This document shows positions 34,501 through 51,410 of a DNA stretch of 64,000 nucleotides, piece after piece. The notes beneath the pieces are model-generated. The model was not told where the DNA came from. It searched no databases and saw only the letters and a program-made list of their open reading frames with translations. The stretch is from Catenaria anguillulae PL171 (lineage: Eukaryota; Blastocladiomycota; Blastocladiomycetes; Blastocladiales; Catenariaceae), in NCBI GenBank assembly GCA_002102555.1, contig MCFL01000003.1, forward strand, positions 372,001-436,000. The letters are read 5' to 3'. The translations under genes and the position numbers were made by a program. Each line of letters starts with the position of its first letter. The stretch's first letter is position 1.

Positions 34501-36193
34501 ACGTTGATCAGTCGCTACCGTTAGGTGAGCGGCGACAGCGTTACAAGTGCCTGGTGGGCGAGATTCAAGCGTCTCGTGAGCGGTCCGTCACTTTGCCAAC
34601 TTTGACATGAGTCAGACGCCAATAGCTGGCTGATATTCATTAGCGGCTTGATCTCCGTAGATGCAAGTTTTCCGAGATTACGAAGCGAATTCGCGGAGAG
34701 ATGACAACACACTATCAGGGGCATGTCATGTTTGGCTGCAGTCATTTCTTTCACTTTTCGTTTTCCAATCCCAAAGCCTCCGACTCGTTGTATCGCCTCG
34801 TGATTGACGAGCCCAACCTTCGAGTCCTCACCCACGAGCCAGAAATCTGCTTCTTCTCATCCAATGGACGGGATAAACCCGTGGTTCACTCGCGCAACAA
34901 TCAGCTCGAATTGCTCGTTCACCCGCTCGAGTCTGTCGCCATTCCGCTTCTATTCACCAGCGTTGAGGCTGCATCCGAAATCCGCGGATCCGTATCCATC
35001 CTTGACGTGCATACAGGCAATGCGGTGGCTCGACTCGAGTGCGCCTTCTTCATTCGCCCAGCGCCAGTTCACAACCACATGTTTTTCCACGCTTCCGCGA
35101 ACGAGTACTTTCGGTGCTCGATTCCAATGGGAAACGTCCTGACCACGAATCTTGCTGCCATGGGCGGGCTTGTTACCTCTTCGCCAATCGAGCTCTCAAC
35201 CGGCTCTCAAGCACTCTCAGCTGCCGCAAGCAAACCTACTGTCATTGCGTCCGTACAATGCTTTGACTCTGACGTGTACTGTGGAGTCGACGCATCGTCC
35301 GCTGCAATTCAACTCAAGCTTCGAGCCCCGCGCGACCCACCGAGTACCCGACAAATCCTTGTGTATGCATATGCAGACATGTTTGCCCACCAACTTGTTG
35401 GCGTTGTTCGCGTCACCATTCGCGCGACCCAGCGCGTCGAAGTGGTTGGGCATTTGGGCCAATTGTCGACCGTTGCGCTCACGGTTCCACCAAACGTTGT
35501 GAGGAGTGCTGGGCATCGGCTTGTCACCTGTTACAAAAGCCCGTTGCTTTTGTCCAGTGGGTCAGAGTCGACTACTCTCAAGGTTGCGTGTGAGGGATCC
35601 ATTGCCTTGAGCCATGGTTCGTTTGAGGTCAAGTATTCGCCGGATAAGGTTGGCGATGAGAGCCAAGTTGTGAATCTTGTTGGTATGTTTAAATCATCTC
35701 TCTTTCTTTTCGTGAGGCCACTTGTATCAGACAGCCAACTGACACGGTCCCACAAACCACTGTAACAGACACGGCAACCAAGGAACTCATTTGGGCGTGG
35801 ACGCTCCACTGCCAATCACTGGCCCCGCTCGTGACAAAGACCTTCCAACTGACTCTGCCTCTGCATCGATCGATTAGCAAGCGCATTTCATTTACCAACC
35901 CATACCGACTCGCCAAGGTCTTCCATGTCTCGACGAGCCATCCTAACTTGGTGGCCATCCGCGAGGACGTGTTTGAGCTTTCGGCGACAGGCACCATTTA
36001 CTTGCACCTGACATTCACACACATGGATTCACCCGTACACGTGGATGTTTACATTTACATCAACGATCACGAGGGGAATGCCGAAGAGTGTTTCTGCATT
36101 CAGGCAGATTACAAGGCAGATGTGCGTGGGAGTGGTGCAAGGCTTGGGCCAGGCGGGTTGGTTGGCGCATCTGCGGCTTCTATTGATCGTTGA
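31562..36193 (+). CDS. NPHP4: Nephrocystin-4 (ciliary transition-zone protein)
   Basis: Six exons (31562-32308, 32394-33213, 33275-33382, 33451-34582, 34661-35682, 35769-36193), all phase-consistent, give 1417 residues, close to the 1426 of human NPHP4. Matching blocks in order: EKRLCIGLHNQHKFVGKVTR; a region like the human tyrosine-rich fold with LDFTFYTFAPV; AIHVWDVSTGHFIGRGQVPL followed by LLRHGRG; a GERRQRYKCL helix; and the near-diagnostic C-terminus FTNPYRLAKVFHV, LVAIREDVFEL, and INDHEGNAEECFCIQADY. NPHP4 works with NPHP1 and RPGRIP1-like proteins to gate the ciliary base. Its presence implies the organism builds a flagellum. The exon 4/5 junction is the least certain; the first 35 residues could be trimmed by using a later ATG at 31670. 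Confidence 0.88.
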
Positions 36194-36537
36194 CGAGTGT
36201 CAGTCCTCATTCCATGTGTATATGCAGTTCCATCCACTTTTGCTTAGACTTTGCTGCAGTGGGAAGTTGACTTGAGAAAGTCTGGAGCCGAGCCGTGTCT
36301 GATCGACAACATCACAGGTCTTGCGTCCATCGGGATGCGACTGGACTGGCTGACATTCCGTGAATGGGTTCACGACAGGCAAGGATGACCAAGCAATTAC
36401 AGATCATCTACTTGACTCTTGCATGATAAAGACTCTATGAAACCATCTGTGGAATAGATTTCCCTCCCTGTCATTGCCGTTTGACACTGTACTTTCGCAC
36501 TTTGCCCGAACCTGAGCGTCAGACCGCGACCAGAGTC

Positions 36538-38772
36538 ATGCCTATGGCTTCCATCATTCGCCGAGCATTCAGTGTGTCCACCGGCGGACGGATGTCGTCG
36601 TTCTTGCCGGTGGGTCCAAAATCTAACCTCGCCTTATCCAAAATCCCGGGCCGGTCTCTACGAACACCACCTGCCCATCCAACCGGCCCGCGACATCCAC
36701 CAGGCACAACGGCCGCCGCGACGATTGCCCACGCCCGTAAAGTCCGCACATGGCCGCGAACCGCTTTGCGTGTTGCAGGATGGACGACCCTCGGCCTGGG
36801 CGTCACGACTGCGGCCGTGGCCGCCTACATTCCCATGGAACAGGACGCCACGCTGCGCACTCGCATGGATACCGCTGTCAACGGGACGGTTCGGTCCGTC
36901 ATGACATTTGCATCAACAGCGGCCATTATGGCAGCGTACAAGGTTCTGTGGTGGAAGCATGGCCATTTGGGTGTAGACAGCAAAGAGTACAAGGAGCTGC
37001 GGGCCAAAGTGCATTTATGGAGTGCAGAGATTTTGCTCGAGCTGTGCCGTCATCACGGCGGCATTTACACCAAAGGTCGGTTGTTGCTTCATTTTTCCTC
37101 TAATCAGACGCAAGCGATTGACATTGTGTTGTTTGTGTTGTTTGTGTCGTCTACAGCTGCCCAGCATGTCGGATCGCTTGTCAAAATGGTGCCAAAGGAG
37201 TACACGGACACGCTCTCCGTCCTCCAGGACAAGGTCTGCTATGCTCATTTGAGCGCTTTGCCTTGTACTCCTTGTCACGACCGCGACACTATCTGATGCT
37301 AACAACATGATTTTTCAGGCTCCCTTCCATCCGTTCGACGAAGTTTGCCGCATCTTCATGCGAGAGCTTGGTGGACTGCCAACCCGTACGCTTCGTATTG
37401 GTCGCAATCACATGCTTCTTCCGTTCGGACTGCAGCTGACCAGTGGGTTCCCATGTCGACTCGTTTAGAGTTTTTTCTCCTCTTTGACGAGCGTCCGATT
37501 GCCGCCGCATCACTTGCGCAAGTGCACCGTGCAGTGACATTGGATGGTCGGGAATGTGCTGTCAAGATCCAGTACGAAGATGTGGTCCGCAACTTTGGCA
37601 TCGATCTGGTCGTGATGGAAACTTTGACCCAGCTCGTGTCCTTTTTCTTTCCCGAATTCCAACTCGGATGGATCGTCAAGGAATTTGACACCAATCTCCG
37701 CCAAGAATTTGACTTTCGAGTCGAGGCGCGCAATGCCGAGGATACAGCAGAGCGATTCAAGCACCGCAACGGCTTGGGCGATTTCCACGTCCCGAAGGTG
37801 TTCTGGGATTTGACGACCGAGCGTATCATGACGATGGAATTTATTACGGGCACTCGCGTGACCAACGTCTCGGAGCTTCAACTCAAGGGTTTTGACCTCG
37901 GAAAACTCCAACGCACGCTCATTGACGTCTTTTCCGACATGATTTTCGTCCAAGGTGTTGTCCATTGCGATCCGCATCCGGGCAACATGCTCGTGCGGTG
38001 GAATCCGGATCGCCCTGGCGTCACGCAACTCGTCCTCCTCGACCACGGCCTGTATCGCACACTGTCTCCCGAGTTTCGTCAAACTTACTGCGATTTGTGG
38101 GTCGGCATTCTCACGTCCAATGACGCCTTGCTTGAATCTGTTGGCAAGCGTCTCGGACCCGGAGGCGAGAAGTACTGGCACATGTTTCCATTCATGTTCG
38201 CCGGGGTGATTCGCAGCCCCAGCCCGACTTCAACAACCAACAACAATTTGGCGAGCCCAGCGCCTCAACAGCCCATGGTCATTGGCGACCCGATTACCGA
38301 AGCCCACCGCCCAGCGATTCGCGCATCCATGAAAGGATTCACGCTCGAAGACGCCATGGACTTTCTCGAAGGGCTGCCGCGGGACATGCTGCTTGTGATG
38401 CGCACCATGAACCTCGTGTCGGGGGTTCATCGTGCGCTCGGTGGCGAAAACTTGCCAAAGTTCAAACAGCATGTTTGGTTTGCCGTTCTGGGCCGCCACT
38501 GGCCCATGCCTGAGGGCATCCCGTCGATTGCAATGTGGTGGCTCTTTGGCCGTGGCAAAACCGAGGTCAAAAGAGGGACTGGGTGGAAACGGGCGATTTC
38601 GGGGTGGGCCCGTGAGTGGGCAAGTGTATGGTTCCGCGTATGGGTTGGGGTCGGTTCAGCCCTGTTTGTGCGGGAGTGGAAGTTGTGGTGGAGCGGGGTC
38701 GTGGCGTGGTGGAGCGGCGACATGTCGGTAGAAAGGAGCAGGAGTATTGTGCCGGCAACGCCTTTTGAATGA
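36538..38772 (+). CDS. ABC1/ADCK (UbiB-type) mitochondrial kinase-like protein
   Basis: Four exons (36538-37075, 37157-37233, 37319-37385, 37469-38772) give 661 residues. A basic N-terminus without acids (MPMASIIRRAFSVSTGGRM) suggests a mitochondrial presequence; a hydrophobic segment follows near residue 85. UbiB-family marks: the extension motif as YTKAAQHVG (KxGQ with Ala for Gly), the Ala-rich loop PIAAASLAQVHRA, the VKIQ lysine, the EFDFRVEA motif, the catalytic loop HCDPHPGNMLV and the metal-binding DHG in LLDHGLY. The layout is closest to ADCK1/ADCK5 and yeast MCP2, which affect mitochondrial lipid homeostasis and inner-membrane structure. A Trp-rich C-terminus (WWLFGRG, WLLW-type segments) may be membrane associated. 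Confidence 0.88.
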
Positions 38773-39114
38773 TCCGTAATTGCCTTGCGTACCAGTTTTA
38801 GCATTCGAACTTTCAAAGTAGTTAACTTGACTGGTCATTTCCATTTGAACATTCCACGATCTCCATCTGAACGCGTCAAGACTCCTGACAATTGAATGCA
38901 AGCCGCACAAGCCAATGAGCACCAACCAACTTCCAAGAAACATGAGAAGGATCGCTACCTACGAATTTTCCTCTCCTTGGTCGCACTCGTCACCCTTGCT
39001 CTTTCATACAAACTTGCACAAGCGATGTAGTCCAGACTTTGCAGCCGTTACAGAGTCGTGGTCGTCTCTACCGCATCTTGTCTCGCACCTCCGTCTCGAA
39101 GCACTTGCATCAAC
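38773..39114. other. Intergenic, no gene seen
   Basis: About 340 bp between two plus-strand genes, expected to hold the promoter of the DUF4436-like gene. Confidence 0.35.
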
Positions 39115-40662
39115 ATGTTGGGTCTCACCAAGCTTTTGCCGAGTTTGAAGGGCAACAAGGTCGTTCGACGCATCGTCTACCTCCTCTCGCTCTTCATTCT
39201 GTGGGTCGCCATCATTGTACCAACATACTTGGTGTACAAGGGCGAAATCGCCGACACAAACTTGCTCCCGTTGTCGCCCATTCCCAACTTCAACCAGTAT
39301 GTCAACGTCTCGGCTCGCCTAGCTGCGATCAATCCCATCGAGTCCTCGTTCCAAATGACGCTGGATTTGGACGCAGTCACCAACGGCCCTGAAGGGAACG
39401 GGCAAGCGCCGCTTGATTTGTTTTCCGTGGTGAACGGCGAGAGGCGGCTCAAGTCGCCCGTCACCATCTTCGTCCAATCGACATCAAAGACATTTGGTGT
39501 CAACGAACGACTTGGATCTTGTACGTCAACACCTTGGTGTATATTCGCCGTTGTTGTTTCTCACATTCTCCTAACGAATTGTTGCCCTTGAGCCACAGTG
39601 TCCATCACCATCCCTTTTGAGTCTGGCAACATCATCAGCTACCCATTTGACCAGCACCAATCGAGCATTGACATCACAGCTCAGATTGGGAATCCGACAA
39701 ATAACCCGAATGCAACCTTCATTCCGGTTCCCCTGCGCCTCACCGTGGACGGCGCCGTCCCAGGCTTTTCCCTACGCGAGTTTTCCGTGTTTGCCGATGA
39801 AGGGCGTGGATTCGCATCCATGTTTGTGTCGCTGACCATTGGAAGGTCAGGAACCACAAAGGGATTCTCCATCTTTATCGTCGTTTTGACATGGTTCTTG
39901 TCGCTGATTATGGGTTGGTTGTCGATTCAAGTCGTTCGACTGAAGCGACCTGTGGAAGCTCCAATGCTAGCGTCGCCTTGTGCGCTCCTGTTTGCCCTTC
40001 CGTCCTTGGTCCGTTTCAACTCTTTCCTGATCTGTCGTTCAGCACACGGGAAATGCTGACTGATCGATTATGATGTTTCCATAGAGGAATGTTCAGCCGG
40101 GTGTGCCGAGCATTGGTGTGACTGTGGACATTGTGGGCTTCTTCTGGTTCGTTCTGCCAGTTTCAAAAGATTTGCGTAGCATTTGCTTACACGAGATTGT
40201 CCACCGTCCAGGAACATGGCTATCGTTGCCATGTCAGCTATCCTAATCATTCTCTACTTTGTCTTGCGTTGGGCTCCACCAGCGCCAGCCCCGTCCGCTA
40301 ATACCTCTCCACCAATGGATGCGCCACCGAAGCGCCCCGATCGCAACAGCGCCGATACCTTGCCGTACGGCCGAGACACCTTGGAGCGCAAGCAACCGAG
40401 CTCGGGTGCGGGATCCCCAGCTGAGGAGGAGTGGCGGTATCCACCAACACTGCAAGTTTCCCACGACGACCCCCCAGCGCCTTCGCGTTTGCACCATCGT
40501 GAAGCGTACTCACTCAAGGACTTTTCTCCCGTTTCTTCGCGTCGCCCGTCCCTGTCGCCGATGACAAGTCCTCCGCAAAGGTTTGCAAACGCAGATGCAT
40601 TCAGCAATTCGCCGCGCTTGCAGAATGTGGCGATGCGGCAACAGCAACATAACAGGGGTTGA
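39115..40662 (+). CDS. DUF4436-like fungal membrane protein
   Basis: Four exons (39115-39520, 39599-40008, 40085-40146, 40212-40662) give 442 residues. One TM near the N-terminus (YLLSLFILWVAIIVPTYLVY) is followed by a beta-rich extracytosolic region of about 230 residues with FPFD-like YPFDQHQSSIDI. Three hydrophobic helices follow (FSIFIVVLTWFLSLIMGWLS; a PCALLFALPSLRN helix; MAIVAMSAILIILYFVLRW). The block LRNVQPGVPSIGVTVDIVGF spanning the intron 2 junction matches the conserved RN-QPG-P-IG motif of this uncharacterised fungal family. The tail is Ser/Pro-rich and probably cytosolic. Function unknown. Confidence 0.75.
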
Positions 40663-45275
<4,613 letters not shown>

Positions 45276-45691
45276 TTGGATGGGTGCAGTATATCAAATG
45301 AGTTGTTTTGTACATCGCCGTGTCTCGGATCGGAACAGCAAGTCTTGTATTTTTTATGCTGAAAATGTCAGCTTGTGTCCCTTTTGCACGTTTTGCTCCA
45401 AATGAAGGCCGAAGAAGGTAATCAAGCAAGCAAGTTTGTTTTTCATTTGTAACAAGAAAGGCAAAACAAAGTCGTCAGAAAGTATATTGAGAGCCGAGGA
45501 GGAATGTGGATATTGGAGCAAGGTTACACGAATGACAAAAGACAACCAAGGCAACAATTGCAAAAAAAAGGGTAGATTCGAGGCAAGTGTACAAAAAACC
45601 AGGTGCAAAACAAGGTGAAAATGACAGTGCAAGATAAACGAACAAGTAAGGCGCTACTTCAGGCTAAAGGAATACGACAAGGCATGCGAGG
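45276..45691. other. Convergent intergenic region, no gene seen
   Basis: About 415 bp between the stops of SMC3 and the RGS-like gene; presumably the two 3' UTRs. Confidence 0.4.
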
Positions 45692-48253
45692 CTAGCGGCG
45701 AGGTGACTTTGGTAACCAAGAGTGCGAAGAACTTGATGCGGGAGCAGTCCGGCCATACGCAGACGTATCCGAGGATGATGATCCATTGGCCGTCTCGAGC
45801 GCCATGAGCAACGCTGCTGGTGATGGTTGCGACCGCTGGGATCTCGACAAGGTTCGAGCCGCGGCACGCTTGGTCACACTGTGCGCCGGGTCGACCGCTT
45901 CCAAAATGGCCCGATCGAGAATGGTTCGTGGAGACTCTGGCGCTGACCGAACCATCACAGGCTTGGAGCGCGGGGCGGACAGCGACTCGGCCGCAAATGT
46001 GATTGGGTTGTGGAAAATGTGCGTCCACGCTGCCGAATCGCGAATCATACGCCTCACTTCACGAGCGACCTGGGTCAGGGCCAAGTCCAAGGGGTCCCAG
46101 CACGACGAAGCAAGTGTTCCAACACCATGACCAGACGTGCAACGGTCCCATTCAAGTACCACATGCGCGTGGACTTCGCCAGTCAAGTTGAGCTCACACC
46201 GTGCGCCACGGTGGACATAACGCCGGAGAAGGTCGTAGCGGATGCGACGGGCAATCGAATCGTGCCCAAAGCCCTGAGCCCGATGACCCTTGTCACCCGG
46301 CACGGGCGAAAAGGCCGGGGTAGACAACGATGTGACGGACTTGGAGCGAGAATGGTTGCTGTCCGCGGGCTGTGCGAGTGAGCTCTCGGCCGAGGTTGGT
46401 GGTACAGATACGGAAGAACCAGGCATGGACGACCAAGCGCCCAAGGTTAGCTTGGCGGACCCAAGCGGCGCAGATCGGAGCGGCGGGAGATCCACCGGGC
46501 CACCGAGCGATGAATCAAATGCGGGCGGAGGCGACAAGTTGAGCGCCATGGGCCGCCGCTTACCTCCGCCTTCAATCAAGAGTTCGGGTGTCGTGGATGG
46601 TGATGAGGGTACCGAAGATGAATATGGGCCCGAAATGACAGGAGAGGCGCCTGGCCTTAGCTTGCGCGTGAGCCATGACGGGGATCCCGAAGGTGCGGTT
46701 GAATTGGACGACGTCGACGAAGCAGCAGATGGGGTTGGCGACGGTCCGTTCCAAGGCGGCAAATCGTCATTGAGTTGGCGCAAGGAAAAGGTGGGCGACG
46801 GAGACGACGAGACGGTGGTCGAGGCTGATCCTTTGCGAGATGGTGGCAAGGATTCGGGCGAGGGCGAATGCGGCTAAACGAGAGAAAGAGACAAGCAATG
46901 TTAGCATATGACCAGATCTGGTGACAGTACATGGCCACTTGAGGGGAGGCGACGAAAATGCAGGATGAGGTGCAAGAAAGCGAACAAAGAAAGGTGTGGA
47001 GTTAAGACGGCAGGTGATCGGCCCGGATCAACGGCAGAATGGCGCCAGACCACAGCTCATAAAGGTAAAATGGCTGGCTCGTGACTCGAATAAATCAAAA
47101 TCACACACCGCGCAGGAAAAATGCACGGGAAGTGGACGGGCAAATACTTATCAGACAATGCAGGGAGGCAGGGGAGGCAAACATACCCTGGACGATGATG
47201 ATGACGACGATCCCCATGCCCTTTTGAAGAGGCGCGTGATTGATGCCGTGACTGACGAGGACGATGACTTTGTGCCTGGCATCGCTCCGCCGACTGGCAA
47301 TGATCCCGTGCCTGCCACTGGTCCGACACGCGGTGTGCCAGGTGCGGACAAGGACATCCCGTGGCCGCTCGGGCCACCAGTTGATGCGTTGTGACTGGGA
47401 ACGATGCATGTGGATGTGGGCAGCGACAAGGGCGGATTCACGCCAAGGTTGCGAGCTGATATTGTGCTTGCAAACTGATCCATTGTGTGCGATAAGGCCC
47501 GCGCCATGGGCGAAAGTACCGACCAGTCGTGGACAGATGGATGCGCGAGACAGTGGTCGCGTGGCGGGTCAAACGCTCCCCCATCGCTGGGAATTGGCGG
47601 CGCGACAGCCCATCCTGAAACCTTTGGTGGAAGTGCAACCACCCACATGAGGTCGGCCCAAAATGCACCCAGTTCGCCAGAGTAGGATTGATCAAGCGCA
47701 GAGGCAAGTGACTGGAATGCCGTCGGGTCCGTCAGCATGTGGTCCAAAGCCCTGGCTTCAGCCGAGGGCATTGGATTCGATGAGCCAGTCAAATCCAGGT
47801 CTGCAGCCGTTTCTTCGGCTCCACAATCAAGTTCTTGGTCGGCTGGTGGTGTTGACGAAACATCGAGTGGATGGCAAATGAGGGGAGGTGACATGCTCGA
47901 CGAAGACAGCGGCAGAGCCGCTTGTGCATGCGAATGATGGAGGTGGTGGTGTGGCTGCTGGTCGCGCGGAGATGGCTGCGACGATGGGACGGGCGATGAG
48001 GGGACAAGCCCACCAACGCTGAGTCGAGGACGAGGCGATGTTGGCGGTAATGGGCTCGGGAGAGGACCGGCCGGTTGGAGGTCGTCAGGCGTGAACATGG
48101 TCGGCAGTGTCGACGGCGGCGGCGGCGGACAAACGCGAGACAAAGGTGCGTTGGTGCGGCCAGAGATGGGAGCGATATGAATGTTGGGCAGCTCTTGGAT
48201 AGTGCGTCGACCGAGAATCAATGTGCGAACTTGAAAGAGAGTCAAATCCGCTG
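45692..48253 (-). CDS. RGS-like domain protein with long internal insertion, 5' end unresolved
   Basis: Two supported exons: 47187 to about 48253, and 45692-46873, joined in phase 0 over a 313-nt intron (AGG|gtatgt, tttag|CCG). An N-terminal part of an RGS fold is visible at about 47.64-47.77 kb (LDHMLTDPTAFQSL, then YSGELGAFWADLMWV, compare FSEENLLFW). The second part follows about 300-400 residues later at 46.0-46.26 kb (YDLLRRYVHRGARCELNL, then FD-like WDPLDLALTQVAREVRRM and DSAAWTHIF). Between them lies Ser/Pro-rich low-complexity sequence. RGS domains speed GTP hydrolysis on G-alpha. The exon starts at an acceptor, and further upstream coding sequence (near 48.3-48.65 kb, with FIDPRLGMTWHQCLQLDHK) probably belongs to it. 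The RGS call rests on pattern only. Confidence 0.5.
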
Positions 48254-48650
48254 CTGCGGCTGGCCACCGTTCAAACGGCGGGGGAATAGGGAGGAGGGAA
48301 GGGTGGCAACGGGAACAGCACTGGAAACAAAACGTTTGAGATGGTGAACAACAACAACCTTGTGGTCAAGCTGAAGGCACTGGTGCCATGTCATGCCCAG
48401 ACGGGGGTCAATGAACGTAGTGAATAGGGCGTACATTACTGGGTGTGAGCAATGATGCGAAGGCGAGGAGCCAAGGAGAGGAGACCAGAAGGCCGAATGA
48501 TGGCCGAATTGTCGAAGGAGAACAAGCTTGCTGTGAGTGTCAGTGTGCAGGAAGTGAGAGTGGGGAGCAGCTGGAGACTGACGATTGTTGATGATGTCGA
48601 AACAAACAGAATGTGAGACTGGTGGCATAGCATGGGTGTAAATAACTATG

Positions 48651-49328
48651 TAGCGTTAACGTTGCAACAGCGGTAGAAGATGGTTTGTCTGGTATGAACT
48701 GAAACGGACCAGGCGGCCGCCAGTGGGTTCTTGCGGAGACTGGATGTGTCCCCCTATGGATGGAAGTCAGGCGCAGGTCTGCGATGGTGGCACCTTGTGT
48801 GGTACGCAGAGGCAGGAATTGGCGTACAGACTCTTTATAAAGATTCTCATGCAGCAGAATGAGTCTGAAGTGCTAGGGCTTCCAAGACACTGAGCCAAAC
48901 AGTGCGCGCCATTTCGTCTGTTGCGTGCACCAGATTCATCGTGACGGACAGTCAGATTGATAACTTGACTCCATCGACATGCCTGATCCTTTTCGAAACT
49001 CAACTATACCTACCAATTATCACAGATGAGTCTCTCCTCCTTGCCAGGCATATGCATGCGACCAAAACTTTACCGGCAACCAAATGGGGTAAAGGAGCAG
49101 GGGAGGAGCACGGTCCGGGGTCCGGGGCCTGGGAACCCCGACATAATGAAACGGAAAGGATTGGCATCTACGATGTGCATTGGCAATAAACGACAAAAAA
49201 AAAAGAATGGAATACGAATGGTGGCAAGGCAGACTATGGTACATGGTCCCACAAGCGCATGGAGCTGAGTGGGAGAAGCAAGTTGAACGAGCATCGGGAA
49301 AAAAGGTGCGGCAGCGAGGAAAGCAAAT
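48651..49328. other. Intergenic, no gene seen
   Basis: About 680 bp between the uncertain 5' end of the RGS-like gene and the stop of the LLPH-like gene; no supported coding or RNA feature. Confidence 0.35.
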
Positions 49329-49961
49329 TCACCACTTGAGGACCGACTTCTTCTTTCCATCCTTTGACTTCTTGACGATGATAGCGCCCGTGAACTTGTT
49401 GTACTTTCCTGATGACTTCTTTTTGATGGATTTGGACTTGGCAGACAATTTCTCTGCGCACACGAGCAACAAATGTGAATAAATCGAACTCTTCAAGCCG
49501 GATGTAAACAGCGATTCAAGCTCGCCGCAACACATACGATCAACATCCATGGAGGCATCAGCGTCGTGGCCGAAAGTTGTGTTCTGGACAGCTTCCTCCT
49601 CCTCCTCCATGTCCATAGCGGCCGCCTTTTCAGCCTCGCGGCGTGCCCGGGCAGGAGCGTCAATCAGGGCATTCTTGAATGAGAACGAGTATTTGGGCGA
49701 TTCTGGTTCGGGTTCCTCAACATGCACAACCTTTGAGTCCTTGTGCAACCGTGCAGCACACCGCTGAAGGCGCTTGTTGTACACCGGGTCGAAAATCTCG
49801 GCGCGCTTGATGGCGCGGAACTTGCTATTGACGGTTGGCGATTGATTTGCGCGAGTCAGCACGACCAGAAGCGAACGCGGTGCAGATGCGATGATGGTTT
49901 CATTTCATTGCGGGCGAGACAGAGCATACCGCTTGGATTTGGAGCGGATGGATTTGGCCAT
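49329..49961 (-). CDS. LLPH-like (DUF2423) small basic nuclear protein
   Basis: Three exons (49930-49961, 49538-49824, 49329-49453) give 147 residues. It opens with MAKSIRSKSKRKFRAIKRAEIF, the conserved N-terminus of the LAPS18-like/DUF2423 family, and includes an acidic middle (MDMEEEEEAV) and a Lys-rich C-terminus (KKSKDGKKKSVLKW). The first exon codes for only ten full codons and was found by matching the N-terminal motif to an in-phase donor. Family members are nucleolar or nuclear and linked to ribosome assembly; that role is inferred. Confidence 0.85.
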
Positions 49962-50313
49962 GTTGTTGCGTTTGCTGCTTGTCTCGGAGTGTTTTGCTCA
50001 ATGCATAGGCGATTAACGAAGGAACCGTCATGACACAGGGCAGAACCGCCTCATACTGTGCACCGTTAACCGACCTTTCTTTGCAACTTCTCTCGGACAG
50101 AAGCATTTTGTTCATGCGAGCTCACGTGACGCGTCGATGCCACGACACAACGCGACTTCAAGGGAGGGCCAGGGAAGAAGATCAATGCATGTATCGTGAG
50201 GATGAGAGTGATGGTCGGGGTAAATAGAATCGTAGTTCAGTGAGTAGAGTGAGGGTTGGCAAGCAATGACAATGAAAAGGTCGTGAATTGGTATACACAA
50301 AGCGGACACACAA
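49962..50313. other. Intergenic
   Basis: About 350 bp. The left part should be the LLPH-like promoter. The right part may include the true C-terminus of the adjacent seven-TM gene in another frame (SDTWRAVSNVNHIVWGD lies just inside that gene). Confidence 0.35.
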
Positions 50314-51410
50314 TCACCCCAAACGATGTGGTTGACGTTGGAAACGGCTCGCCACGTGTCCGAGGCTGGGTTGTCGACAAAGGTGTATTCCTGGAGCATT
50401 CGGAATCCGCCGCACGGAGGCAACGCTTTGGAGTTGTGGGCGGGAATTGTCCAAGGTGGCAAACGGCTGGGGTGTACGCGGGGCTTCCAGCTCGGATCGG
50501 AACTCAAACAAGCGCACAATGACGAGTGCCCAGCCGGATTGATACAGAGGGAAGAGAATGGGTGTGAAGAGAAGGTTGATCATGTGGAGGATGACTTGGA
50601 TGAAGTTTATCAAAAAGATGAGGGTAGCGTAGGCCGTCCGAAGTCGTGCTGAAAAGCTCGAGACGTCGAGAAACATTGTGCTCGCTCCTCGATCCGGTGT
50701 CTGAGATTGATGGGTCAAGACATTGGCGTGGGCATGACGGTGTTGAATAATCGATGCAGTAACGTAAACCTCCTGTCGATGTGGAGGTTTGGCAGATGTG
50801 TGAGATTTCACGACATGAATTGTTGATGCAGCGATACAAAGCGGCACATATACCATACCATGAATGCAAAGAACACAAACGAGGCGCCGTTCATGGCCAG
50901 CCGCGAGCCGATGCGAAGGAAAATGTAGGTATCGCGCGACATCACCGCATCGTCGCCAAAGATGAATGTCGGCAGTTCGTAAACACTCGCTGCCAGGCGG
51001 GCTCCGACAGTGACCAGGACAAATACAATCGTCAACCATTTGGCGACAGGAGCAATCCATGACTTGGTAAACCGGATGGCCAGAGCCCGTCGGTAGCAGA
51101 CCCATGCGATTAACAACACAGCTACCATTTGGATCCAAGCTTGGAGCAGCAACGAATTGGTTGCTTGTTGAGTGGAAGTGCCAACTTGTGGGACCGTGAT
51201 TCCCATAATGAAGAGCGACGCCATTTGAAGGATAGTAGCGGCAAACATGGCCAAGCCGATTGTTCCTCGAGGTATTCCTCCAGTATAGCAAATGACTCGG
51301 ATGAGGTGTATTGCGACGGCCCCAAAGAGAAAGAGGTTGACCATAGAAATGGTCATCAAGTTGACGACTTGCCACTGCTTGAATCCACGAGTCCACTCGA
51401 GAGGGTGCAT
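50314..51410 (-). CDS. Seven-TM receptor-like protein, tandem paralog 1
   Basis: Two exons (50859-51410, 50314-50772) give 336 residues. Exon 1 holds five hydrophobic helices (MTISMVNLFLFGAVAIHLI; GLAMFAATILQMASLFIMGI; WIQMVAVLLIAWVCYRRALAI; KWLTIVFVLVTVGARLAASV; a Met-rich fifth ending FFAFM). Exon 2 starts EVYVTASI and holds two more (LRTAYATLIFLINFIQVIL; PLYQSGWALVIVRLFEF). Helix 3 ends YRRALAI, and helix 7 ends RLFEFRSELE. The intron sits at an M|E junction shared with both paralogs. A C-terminal motif with conserved tryptophans (SDTWRAVSNVNHIVWGD) exists in another frame just upstream of the stop, so the true end may differ by a frame break. Not assignable to a named receptor class. Confidence 0.7.
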
